From: Dipylidium caninum
Taxonomy: Eukaryota; Platyhelminthes; Cestoda; Cyclophyllidea; Dipylidiidae
DNA: 64,000 nt
NCBI GenBank assembly: GCA_017562135.1
Contig: QEYB01000991.1
Location: 186,001 to 250,000, forward strand
Direction: 5' to 3'
The notes under the pieces are model-generated. The model was not told where the DNA came from, did no database searches, and was given only the letters and a program-made list of their open reading frames with translations. Each line of letters starts with the position of its first letter. Within the stretch, counting starts at the first letter, position 1. Positions 25,322 through 43,140 of the stretch are shown piece after piece. Both the position numbers and the translations under genes were made by a program.

Positions 25322-25708
25322 ATGGGAAAACACATGAAATACTTAATAGCGCTATTTATCATAATAGTGTTTACCTGTCTTGCCGGCGGACTTTATATTG
25401 AATGCGGTCCCTTGTTCGGGATGAGTTGTCGGGACCATATTTTAGGCGGCCCAATGACGGGTCTTGTTGCTGCGTCAATTGCAGTTTTTGCGGTAGCTAC
25501 AATCTTCTGCATATTGTATTTACTCTCAAAACAACAATGGGCTGCCTTCTGCGAACTTCTTGCAATGATCGTAGGAACTACGTTAATGATTGCTGCGGTC
25601 TCTATCTACTACAGTGGAAGACCCTACCTCTCCCCCCTCATGGCTACTATCGCAATGACTCTATCTGCTGAATTTGTAATCTTTATCCTCGTAGATATAT
25701 TCACTTAA
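25322..25708 (+). CDS. Small four-helix membrane protein, paralog B (unknown function)
   Basis: Single-exon frame of 128 aa with the same four-helix layout as 23477-23866. Conserved positions include KY at 6-7, FT-x-LA-x-GL in helix 1, CGPLFGMSC (Cys28, Cys36) in loop 1, CELLA in helix 3, IYYSGRPY between helices 3 and 4, and a final VDIFT. A polyadenylation signal AATAAA lies at 25756-25761, about 50 nt after the stop. The pair is a tandem duplication. Divergence is substantial, yet the cysteines and the acidic residues in helices 3 and 4 are kept, which argues for selection. Function unknown; it may be lineage-specific. Confidence 0.87.
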   Translation: MGKHMKYLIALFIIIVFTCLAGGLYIECGPLFGMSCRDHILGGPMTGLVAASIAVFAVATIFCILYLLSKQQWAAFCELLAMIVGTTLMIAAVSIYYSGRPYLSPLMATIAMTLSAEFVIFILVDIFT

Positions 25709-26635
25709 GAGAAATGTAAATGAAAGGCGACTTCATGTCCTGCTTCTGAAGAGTTAATAAAACCTCGACGTGGCCATTACCAATAAACAGAAATGAGAGC
25801 TTCGCTGATTTGTTCTGCAATTAATTTGAAGACAGTGAGAGTAATACAATTACAAATCGCAACCTACTGTGCAATTATAATGAGTTTAGTTAGAAGCCTC
25901 AAGTAGTGGCTTGTTTTAATCAATGGTCACGAAAAGTGAAGCTGGATAAAAACGTGAATAAGAGAGAGTTAAGGCTGCGAAATACAAGCGAAGCCTTCAT
26001 AAATTAGAGTTTTGCCGAAAAGCCATGACTCAACATGGTTTTAATAGGACATTTGTCCAGTATTTTCTGACAAGGTAGAGGAAGAACACAAATTTGCGAC
26101 GAGGTTCTAAGAGTTCCCAGTAAAATTAATAACTTCGAAGCCTAACCAAAGTAACTCGACAACATGAATGCGTTTATCGTACACAAATGCTGTGAACTTG
26201 GAGTTATTTTTAATTTAGCTATAACACGGCCTAATTTCAAAGCAGGTAAATAAAAGAATTAGAATAGGTGGTGATGGAGTCGGGTTATCTGTCATGAGCC
26301 AATCGATGAAGCCATTCGGTAAGGTTAAGGAAAAGCACGAAAGTATAAGAGATAAGATACGAACGAAAGATAGATACATCGTGAGGCAAAAGAATGTGGA
26401 TTATTATTCAAACCGCCATTAATGAGGCATGCCAAAATCATATTTTGGTTACGTCATAAAAATGTACACTCAACAGTTGTCGCAGGAACATACATAATAA
26501 AATTGAATTCAAAATTACACGGGCTCGAATTTTGACCAATTTGTTTTCTAAAACCGGGAAAATTCAAACGCTATTTAAGGTCATTCACATTCACTACTGA
26601 TTGGTCACTTACCTGCTTTTCAATCGGGGTTTTAG
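25709..26635. other. 3' UTR and intergenic region
   Basis: Contains the AATAAA at 25756 and a second AATAAA near 25782. The remainder is A-rich with no supported coding. It ends in a pyrimidine-rich tract with the GGGGTTTTAG acceptor at 26626-26635, 7 nt before the next start codon. Confidence 0.5.
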
Positions 26636-26642
26636 CCTGTGA

Positions 26643-28360
26643 ATGGACGCTATCCGCCAGACAATTAGCCGGACGGCTCTTGGCCTAGCTGAGTACATAA
26701 CACCTGTTCTCAAAGAGTCCAGATTCCGGGAAACGGGAGTTATTACTCCTTCAGAATTTGTGGCCGCCGGAGACTTCTTGGTCCATCATTGTCCCACCTG
26801 GCAATGGGCCGCAGGTGAACCAAGCAAAGTGCGTTCATATCTTCCTCCAGAGAAACAATACCTATTCACTAAAGGAGTGCCATGTTATCGAAGGGCCAAC
26901 CAATTGTTTAATATGAAAGGGGCCTTTCATCGCATTCTGGAGGAACATGACGTTGACGGTGGTTGGGTCGATGCTTGCTTCCTTTCTACCAACGAAAGTT
27001 CGTACCGGAAGTTACTCTCTTTTTCGTTTATAATCAAATAGGATTTATCGACATCACTGTCTTACTTCAGGCGAATCAAATGAAGTTGACATAGAGTCGG
27101 AAGACACCAGCGTAAAAGTAACAGAATGCCTCGTTGAATCTAATAAAGAAGAAGAAGATAGTGATGAAGCAGAAGATATGGAAGAATTCATTCAGAGCGG
27201 GATGCTTGATGAGGTTTGATTTTGTTTGGTCTTAACAATTCTTGTCTTTTTTCCACGAAGACTGATTCGCAGACGGTCTCTGGTAGAGTCATTCAGCCTT
27301 TTAAATGTACCGGTGATAAAACTACTCCTTCCGCAGAAGATGGTGTGCTTCAAACACGGACTTATGATCTTTATATAACTTACGATAAATACTATCAGAC
27401 CGCTCGCTTCTGGTTATCTGGGTACGATGAGCACCATCAACCTTTGTCGGAGACCGAAATGTTTGAAGACTTCAGGTGAATTTAGTATTATGACTTAAAC
27501 TATTACCATTGTCAATTTTGTTTCTGTTGACATTTGTTTTTAGTTGTAGAGATTACCATTGTGTTTTAAATAAAGTCGATTCTAGTGTTGGTCCATATAC
27601 ACTTTCCCCTAATGCGATTAAGCTTTAAAAAATGAAATTTTAGAACCTTATGAATCAAGGCTAATTCATTTTTCAACGAAATGTAGGTATTAATTATCTA
27701 AAATTAATTTTTATGGCTTAGTGTCTAGCCTGCAGGGTATGATTTTTATTATATTGCGTTTATGCACTCAATTCAGAAATATAGCTAATCCATAGTTTGT
27801 CAGATAAACTTTTTTTGCTTATTTTTGCACCAGTTAATAGCTCCTCTTCCCAACGGTAAACGCCTTTAATCCTCATTTTCTGTATGCGGAAGACCCCTCG
27901 ATGCACGAGATAGTGGGACACTTTAAGCAAATGGCTCTTGAGGTGAAACTTATAGTCTTGGTGTTAAAAAAGAAAACATAGCGCAGAGTTTACGCTCCAT
28001 TGTTCCAAATTTGATGAGTATGCATGTGTGCTCATTTTTTATTTGCATTTCTTGCCTTCTTCCTGTGCATTTAGTCAGGACCATGCAAAAAAAACAATCA
28101 CAATGGAATTACACCCGCACCTGTCGGGAACTCCTATGCCTTCTATACATCCGTGCCGTCAGGCAGAAGTGATGAAAAAACTGATGGAAATGATTGAATC
28201 CTCCACCACCAATCCTGTTATCACTGCATCTACTGGTAGTGTGGAGACGGCAGGACGCCAGTTAGGAGTTCATCAGTACTTGGTGGTCTTTCTCAAGTTC
28301 GTCCAGACTGTCATTCCCACGGTTGAGTATGATTTTACTCGAAACTTCAAGATCTCCTAA
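26643..28360 (+). CDS. ATG3: ATG3, autophagy E2-like conjugating enzyme (complete)
   Basis: ATG3 transfers Atg8/LC3/GABARAP from ATG7 to phosphatidylethanolamine on autophagic membranes. Exons are 26643-26997, 27071-27213, 27261-27475 and 28075-28360; the sum is 999 nt, giving 332 aa (human 314). The N-terminus carries the amphipathic helix and [20 protein letters not shown]. Residues 120-166 form the acidic flexible region ([14 protein letters not shown]). [20 protein letters not shown] begins the E2 core. Catalytic Cys265 sits in [13 protein letters not shown], and [15 protein letters not shown] closes the fold. About 18 extra residues ([13 protein letters not shown] region) separate the helix after the active site from LGVHQYLV. 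The first donor (A|GTTCGT) is weak but is the only one in phase. The start ATG follows a splice acceptor by 7 nt. Confidence 0.95.
27476..28074 (+). other. Third intron of ATG3
   Basis: 599 nt, T-rich, GTGAAT donor and GTGCATTTAG acceptor. It splits a Ser codon (AG|T), giving [11 protein letters not shown] as expected from the family. Confidence 0.85.
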
Positions 28361-28741
28361 ATACGATCATTTCCTTCCCCTGTAACTTTTGTTTTGCGCT
28401 TCTCCCCTACATTTCTATTCCATGTTACGAAGAGAACTTGATCTCTGTAATCGTTCTTCTGATGATATTTTTCAGAAAAAAACTTGACTCATGTCTTTCT
28501 CGTTTTTATTTTCCAATGGAATCGGTATTTAGGCGTATGCTTTTTGATTAATATTTGTTGGTCGTCTTATTACCAAGAGTTACCCAGTTTTTTCAAGTGT
28601 TTTCTCATAACTAGGACTTTCTGTTACCTAAGTTATTGATAGTGAATGCGCATGCTTCTAAATATCCATTTGAAGGTGTTTTTTTGCCACCTCCACCATC
28701 ACATTCCCTTGGACAGCAGTGTTCATCTACTTTTCACAGTA
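28361..28741 (+). other. Short intergenic region, ATG3 to ARL14EP-like
   Basis: Only 381 nt separate the ATG3 stop from the next start codon. It is strongly pyrimidine-rich with no AATAAA, and it ends in CTACTTTTCACAG|TA immediately before ATG. This suggests joint transcription with trans-splicing of the downstream gene. Confidence 0.5.
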
Positions 28742-31700
28742 ATGGCTGAAAGAATGGATGTAGATGTTACCCCAGACGCCGAAACCGCTTCTGAATCTTG
28801 TGTGGATTCCAACCCATCGAGCCATGTAAGTTAGGAGACAGTTTCTAGTATCCCTCTATTTACTTGTTACTCTGTTAACATCTTTTAACATAAAAACTTT
28901 ACTTTTGTCACATATTAAACTATTATTAACATTTTGAAAACTACCAATGAGCCTAGACAAATCTGACGCCTTTTTTCGTTTCTCTGGATGATTTTTAAGT
29001 TTTTTTTTGCGGACCTTTACAAGTTCATACCGGTTAACTATCCAATGATTTCTCACTTAGGTTGTTTGCAGTCGTGGAATCGCACACAGTAGATAAATCA
29101 TTAAGTCTTCCTTTAACACCAACTTCAAAACTATACAACTATTATCTGAAATCATTTCGTGTAGTTTACGTGTGAGCTACACCAATTTCCGATTCACTTA
29201 AGCCTACCAGGTAATGTAAAATAGTCTGACCAACTCATCATAAATCAAGGTTTATTTACAACCAAATCAAAGTGCCGTAATATGCACTGCAGAACGTTAG
29301 TCCCTAGCGAAGCCGTGCCTTGCTCTGAACTTTTAGCATTTTGTCATGATGGCGGCGATAAGTCTATCGTCGATCGTCCCAACAGTTTATCTGACACCGG
29401 TAAACACTATTTCTTATTTGAACTGTTAATTATTATAATCATATAGCCTTTTTTTCAATTAGACCTCAAACAGACGTCAGTAATGTAAACATGGAGGGAG
29501 ATTGTAATGAACTGTGATTTGCCCTTTTTCTGTGAATCTTATGAATGAGTCTTGGTACTCGAGTTGAATGACTTTGTTTATCATTGGTCCTTCACTCAAT
29601 CATGGACGAAAGTCTGTTTCGTCAACAATTGTTTGTGCCAATAATAAATGTATACAAACATCTCATCTTCATTTTTTTGTCAACTTTAGTCCACTTTATT
29701 TGATTCATTTAAATTTGCGATTGGGAGTTGATTTATCAGCTATGAGACCTTGTTTAGTTCCTTATTATCAAGGGACGGTGTTTTCTTTCCAGCCTCTACG
29801 TGTCAGTCATCTTCGGAAATTTCATTGGTGAATGCGTGTTTTGGGAGTTAAATTGCTTTAGTGTGTGGTGCCACTTTTCTTTGGCCACAATTTACTACTT
29901 ACCTATCAGCAGCCCCGTTTTCCCGTAATCAAAAGCATATTTCCATTCAATAAAGGTTCTGAACTTTTCATTTTACCTTCGCGCTTTCCAAAATCTCGGA
30001 AAAAGACAACGCTGCTATAAGTGTATGCATTACTCATCTAAGAAGGTCTGGGGTCATTGCAAACGTGGTATTTCTGTCATAGTGTCAGCAAAGAGTATGC
30101 ACAGATGGGTGTGCGTTTAATCACGCCACGTACGGACGTGTTCATTGTCAGGTATTAGGCAGAAAACTACCATCTTGAGCATTGGTCTGTCGTTTCATCT
30201 ACTTTTTTTGTAAATTGAGGAAATTATCCTTCCCCAGATTTTTTTGGCAATTTGTCAGTCAACTTTACTCTTGGAACGAAAATGAAATAGAGTGTTGTCC
30301 CCTATCTAGCACTGCTGGTTTGCTTGTATTTTTTGCTTATTAGGACCAAGTAAATACATCGGAATTGCAGGACGTGGCACACAACCCTCCCAGGCTGCTA
30401 ATTAACCAGACCTCTGAAAAGGTAGATTGGCCAGCTGTTAACTCTTATCTTCCTTTGACCCTTGTGCTTCCATTGCTAGTATCCCGGATTCTAGGTTGTA
30501 TTTTAGGAGCAATATTTGAAGAATTATGAGAGAGCAATTATCTATAGGTTGAAAGTGACTTTATTGACGTGGTCGCCCACATCTGTTTGCATACATGTCA
30601 GTGTTATGTGAATAATGCCCTGAATGTAACTTCGACCTGGGAAGTTCTGTCACTGAGACTGAATAGCCTAATTCAGCTTCTTCGTTTAACATTAACGTGC
30701 TTGTTTAAGGTTGTAAAATATCTTGATACCCTCATGAATGAGTTTTTAAAATTCTCAAATCATGTTAAAAATGGTTATGTTCATCTTCCCAGCAGAAAAA
30801 ATCTTTCTTGTAGGAATTCACGAGGGAGTGAATCAGAATGAATCGTCCCAGGCATTAAATGCTGACAGTAATGACTCTTGTGCGGTAGGAGCTACCACAG
30901 CCGTGGTCGTCAGTAATGGCTCTATGAAAATCGACATTCGGAACATTTACCTAGTCCATAGAAAGTTTTACTTTTGGCCGATTGTACTCTGTTACCATCT
31001 GCATAGGATAGATATTCGTTTTTTGCATCTGCATAGCCTTCACGTACGTATGTGAAAGCAAATATCCACGGACTCACTACGTCTCGTTTTTTGGGATACA
31101 CTTCTGTTGAGCTAGTCCTGCTGTGGAAATGGATATTGTGACAAATTTTGCATCCATCGCCCTTCACCGGATTACAGGAAAATTGGTAGGAGAATGATGT
31201 CACTCATGAAGACCTCGTGGGTACGGATAACGTTCCTCGAATACATAAGTTGGATTCACTTTTAGTTTGATTTCATTTTCAATAGGATTACGAGTCTCCC
31301 AGCGAGTCGACAAGCATTACGGGTATGCTTTCCGCTGAGAAATCGCTTTCTACAAACACTTCCTCGACTAGTTTGTCGGCAGAGAGAAGGAAAAAGAAGC
31401 AAGTCTGCCGCAAGTCAACAGCGTCTCAGTCCGCTTCTTCAACCGAGCTCAGTCGACTCAAATTCATCAACCCTGGAAAACAGAATGAGGACCTTGAACC
31501 CTGCTGGAATCATGGGAGTATCACACGTGGTTTTAAACGACAACATACCCTTCACATAAATACGACCAGCACTGCGTAAGAACCTTTTTTCACTGTATCT
31601 CCTTCTCTTTGTTCAGGAACACATCTACTGCTGCGGAATTGGATCGTCTGCGTTTCAGTAATCCGGGACGTCAAAATACGGACTTAAAACCGATTAATTG

Positions 31701-32471
31701 GATGCAGGAGGGAGTTTATATGACACGAGGCCACCGGAGACAAATGGAACTTCACGCAAAACTCTGTGAAGCCAACAGGTTGACTTTCATTCTCTATAAT
31801 CTTAGACTTACATCACCGGTGTTTTATATTTCGTTTTATTTTTTATGTAGCTCTGACCCGCCTCTCTACGACTCTAGAGGATTATTATTGTCAAGCATGC
31901 AGGACAGATGCGATTGCATGCGTCAAGACTGTCCTGGATGTTTCCTACCTTGCCGTCGATGTCATACCACTAAGTGTGGCCCACTCTGTCGTATTATGCG
32001 TAACTTCCACTATGAAAAGGTAATTTTCAGTTTTCACCACGAATGAATATTTAAAATACTGGTTTTCACCTGGTGTTCACCGCATTCATCTCAAATGTCA
32101 GAGTTACTTTTTGATTATGTTGTGAGATGAGGAAGTCAAACGGTTTTGCCACTGGTATTACACACGTAAATCGATGCGTAACCTGTTTCCTTCGAGCCAA
32201 ACGTAATCGACAACACGGGCTTAATCCACGATGTGAAAAAAGCGGCTCCGCTTCCTCGTTTCAACGATTTTGTTTACGGTCCCAATCTAGTTAACTAGGC
32301 TCCTATATTTATCGCCAAAAAATTCCATCTTGTATTCCGTGTCGGGAGTAGGATCATCATGAAGGTTTTTCTACTTTAAAGCATTGAGTGACGACTTTTA
32401 TGCTTATTTTGCACCTGAGTAAATGTTTAATACTAAGCCTTTTCATATTTTAGGCGGAACTATACATTTAG
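28742..32471 (+). CDS. ARL14EP-like protein with cysteine-rich C-terminal domain
   Basis: Homolog of ARL14 effector protein. Vertebrate ARL14EP binds ARL14, and a nematode homolog is reported with an H3K9 methyltransferase complex; neither role is shown here. Exons: 28742-28825 (acidic start MAERMDVDV), 30344-30421, an unresolved exon near 30814, 31286-31575, 31617-31778, 31851-32019, and a probable tiny last exon 32454-32471 (AELYI then stop). The signature is LDRLRFSNPGRQ followed by YDSRGLLLSSMQDRCDCM and a cysteine run ending CGPLCRIMRNFHYEK, matching the NPGRQ...YDS-x-GLL...C-x-C family pattern; the cysteines probably bind zinc. Exons 31286, 31617 and 31851 join in phase. The exon near 30814 needs a phase-1 predecessor, but its neighbour ends in phase 0, so the 5' half is incomplete or alternatively spliced. 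Confidence 0.8.
28826..30343 (+). other. First intron of ARL14EP-like gene
   Basis: About 1.5 kb of T-rich sequence between the CAT|GTAAGT donor and the TTATTAG acceptor. No supported coding. The open frame at 29568-29831 looks like T-rich intron sequence. Confidence 0.6.
30814..30945 (+). CDS. Uncertain exon of ARL14EP-like gene (end not fixed)
   Basis: After TTTCTTGTAG an open frame reads IHEGVNQNESSQALNADSND and continues Ala/Val/Ser-rich. Coding appearance is good. A GCG|GTAGGA donor near 30887 would end in phase 0 and join the exon at 31286. The entry phase does not fit the exon at 30344-30421, so an exon may be missing. The end given is only the limit of the coding-like stretch. Confidence 0.4.
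31286..31575 (+). CDS. ARL14EP-like exon carrying the first NPG(K)Q motif
   Basis: Ser-rich and Lys/Arg-rich start (SAERRKKKQVCRKST), then ELSRLKFINPGKQNEDLEP and ITRGFKRQHTLH. Phase 0 in; phase 2 out at ACTGC|GTAAGA. The motif part is a diverged duplicate of the next exon. Confidence 0.8.
31617..31778 (+). CDS. ARL14EP-like exon carrying the second NPG(R)Q motif
   Basis: AELDRLRFSNPGRQNTDLKP and MTRGHRRQMELH are the closer match to the family consensus (LRFTNPGRQ type). Entered in phase 2 after TTGTTCAG and left in phase 2 at AACAG|GTTGAC. The intron before it is only 41 nt. Confidence 0.85.
31851..32019 (+). CDS. ARL14EP-like exon with Cys-rich (probable zinc) domain
   Basis: PPLYDSRGLLLSS then CDCMRQDCPGCFLPCRRC and KCGPLCR. 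Eleven cysteines in about 35 residues, spaced as C-x-C...C-x2-C...C-x2-C...C-x3-C, as in the ARL14EP C-terminal domain. The donor is AAG|GTAATT. Confidence 0.88.
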
Positions 32472-40694
<8,223 letters not shown>

Positions 40695-41138
40695 CACAGT
40701 AGTTTTGTCCTCATTTTTTTTCTCTTGCCCGCCGCTGTTTGTACATAATGAAAATGGAAAGCCAAATGGAGATAAGGGAAAAATGAAATTGATATGCGCG
40801 TCTTTCAGTCCCATTACCCCGTTTCTGCCTTCTTTCATATCATCTCTTCTCCTCATCTATCTTTTTCATGTGTCTCTGGTGTAAATATTTGATCGTCTCG
40901 TGTTTTTTCCCCACTGGTTCACAACCACAACCACACTCCAAAGTCTCCTAGTCTGTCTCTCCTCTTCACTTGGCTGTATCCTCTTCCTCATCCTACATCC
41001 TTTACTCCTCCCATCTCTTTGATCAGACTTATAATGTACGTCGAATGCGACTTAAAATAATATACGAGAATTAGGGTGTGTGCAATGTGTTACAACTTCC
41101 ATTTCTTGCACTCCACTCTTCTCTCCTTTGACCCCCAG
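40695..41138 (+). other. PTEN 3' UTR / flank
   Basis: Pyrimidine-rich (TCTTCTC, CCTC runs). No canonical AATAAA within 400 nt; AATAATA occurs near 41056. No coding. Confidence 0.45.
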
Positions 41139-41253
41139 TTCGGCAATCGAGGTCGATTTGGTCCACTTATTGAAGGAGTTTGCCAGTGAAACTCCTCGTT
41201 TTGCGGTACACACTCCCCCCAAAATTTGGATGAGTCCGCATTCGCTGTTGGAG
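41139..41253 (+). CDS. Candidate exon of an unidentified plus-strand gene
   Basis: Flanked by a good acceptor (CTCTCCTTTGACCCCCAG) and donor (TTGGAG|GTAGTT). The open phase reads AIEVDLVHLLKEFASETPRF then a Pro/Trp/Ser-containing end. Composition is protein-like, but no family is recognised and no in-phase partner exon was established. It could be a chance open segment. Confidence 0.3.
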
Positions 41254-42969
41254 GTAGTTTCCTTTATTTTTTTCACGGAATGCGTAGACCTTTTGGCGTG
41301 AGAATTCATGGAAAAGTGATGGGTGAAGTGGATTTATTTTACCTCCGATTAATGTGGCTACATTTTCGCTGGATAAATACCAGACTCAATATTGCTGTTG
41401 GGGTTGTGTGAAAGGGACACTCGTTTCTTAGTCTAAGAGACGCATCCCCATGTGAAGTGGAGCGTATCTGTAAATGACTTCCCTGGAGGTTTGTTTCTGT
41501 TAAATTTCAGTGGCGGTTATGTTTAATTAATGACATAGGATGCAGTGAGACGAAATCGTGATGTAAAGTGGACAGATAATCAAAGAATTCACTATTTCTC
41601 CAACGGTTTTCAGATGCTTACTTGACGGTCTACTTTATTCGTTTCAAGAAAAGCGTCTTTTACTTTCTGCCCCTCCCCCCCCCCGTTTAAAGTTTGTGGA
41701 ATTTATCGGCTAAAGCGAAATCCTCTTTATCTCACAGTTTTACTATCACCAAAGTATGCTCTGCCCGCCCAGTAGAGCTTTGTCTTCAGCGCTGGGAACA
41801 AAGTTGTGGCCTCGATGGGGTTCGTGTCAAAGGCCACGTGGTTGCAGTGTTCGGGTTCCCTCTAGTAGAACTCTCCATTTCATTGTTTGTCTATTTGTTT
41901 GTAGAGATCTGAATTTTTGGATACAAATCCGAACCAATGTATCAGGGACAGCATCCATCCTCCAAAAGGAGACCATTTACCTAGTATGTTGGTCTGTTTT
42001 CGGCTCGTTGGTAGATGCTTTGCAGCTTCGTATTTCTCCCATGTGTGCGAACTCGCAGGGAATGTGCGATTTACAAAGTAAAAAGCAGTTAACAAAATTG
42101 ACGTAAGCTATCTAAGTGACGTACTTTAATCTATGAGCCTTGGATTTGCACGAATCAGTGAGAATAAACAAAGTAACCTCGGGTCTCATAAGAACGATGG
42201 TGAGTGAAAGCGTTGAACGCCTTTTGAACATTACTAATTGCCCTTAGGGCTTCCAGACTTGGAACAGCTGAGCTTCGATGGTATAAAAATTAAGTGAGAC
42301 CTCGGAATAGAGTTTTGCTGACACGTGGTGTCACACATTGTTTCCACCATGCAGACCGGTTGTATTTAAAGCAGGGTGACATTTTGTTCGAGGGTAGGGA
42401 CGTTTTTTGTATGCTTTTTTGACGCCTGTGATGTGGCAGCAGGTAAGACAGTGGAGTCACTGTGCCCCTTTGGCATCACCACTCATTGTGGAGATGCAGT
42501 CCACATTTTGGACCGTATTCAAATACCTTCATTCGTCGCAGCATGAGCTAGTACACTCGAACAAACATGAAGGTTCTCATGACAAATTAATCATATTGTA
42601 AATATCAGAGAAGTGAAGCCAAAATTCGCGGAGTTAGTGGAAACCCACGGTCTGCTTTCTCGCAACCGGTTTTAAGTTCATTCATTTCGATGCGGCACTG
42701 TTGAGGTGGTAGACACCGTGGCTGTCTTCGCATGCCCCATGAATGGCCTCACGGGTCAGACTTGTCGCAGTTATTTGTCAACGTCAAAAATTGCCTCCGG
42801 AAATACCCCATCTGTGATGTACCTTAAAAGAAGTTTTTAGATCTTTGCTTCTTGGTGATTCCACTAAGTACCAACGTATTATTTCGTAAGAAAGCCGGTC
42901 TTCCGGACATAGAGGAAGTAAGGAATCAAGGTAACACTAGCTTTCCTCTGATATATGCCGGTTTTTGAA
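41254..42969. other. Unassigned region downstream of PTEN
   Basis: A possible acceptor (TTTATCTCACAG near 41738) opens a frame with VELCLQRWEQSCGLDGVRVK, and a strong donor GCAGCAG|GTAAGA lies near 42442, but no consistent gene model could be built. AATAAA lies near 42163. A C10 run lies near 41673. Confidence 0.35.
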
Positions 42970-43140
42970 TCTCTCCTCCTCACAAGATTCAGAAATTCGG
43001 CACTTCGATGATTCCACAATCATATAATCCTTCGTCTCCATGTCAAACGAGTTGGCCGGGGCGACCTCCACTTCCGCATTTCACTTTTAATTCCCAAACC
43101 GCCTCTTGCGCGTGTGATTATTTGCGAGCGTGAAGGAAAG
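42970..43140. repeat. Dispersed repeat, copy 1
   Basis: Aligns with 57241-57425 in the same orientation at roughly 70 percent by eye. Shared blocks include TAATTCCCAAACC, GTGATTATTTGC and GTCAAAC followed by A/G-rich GCC. On the minus strand both copies keep a similar short frame (EVE...FDM-x-TKDY versus EVE...FDVGDKRY), so the element may derive from coding sequence. Confidence 0.6.
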
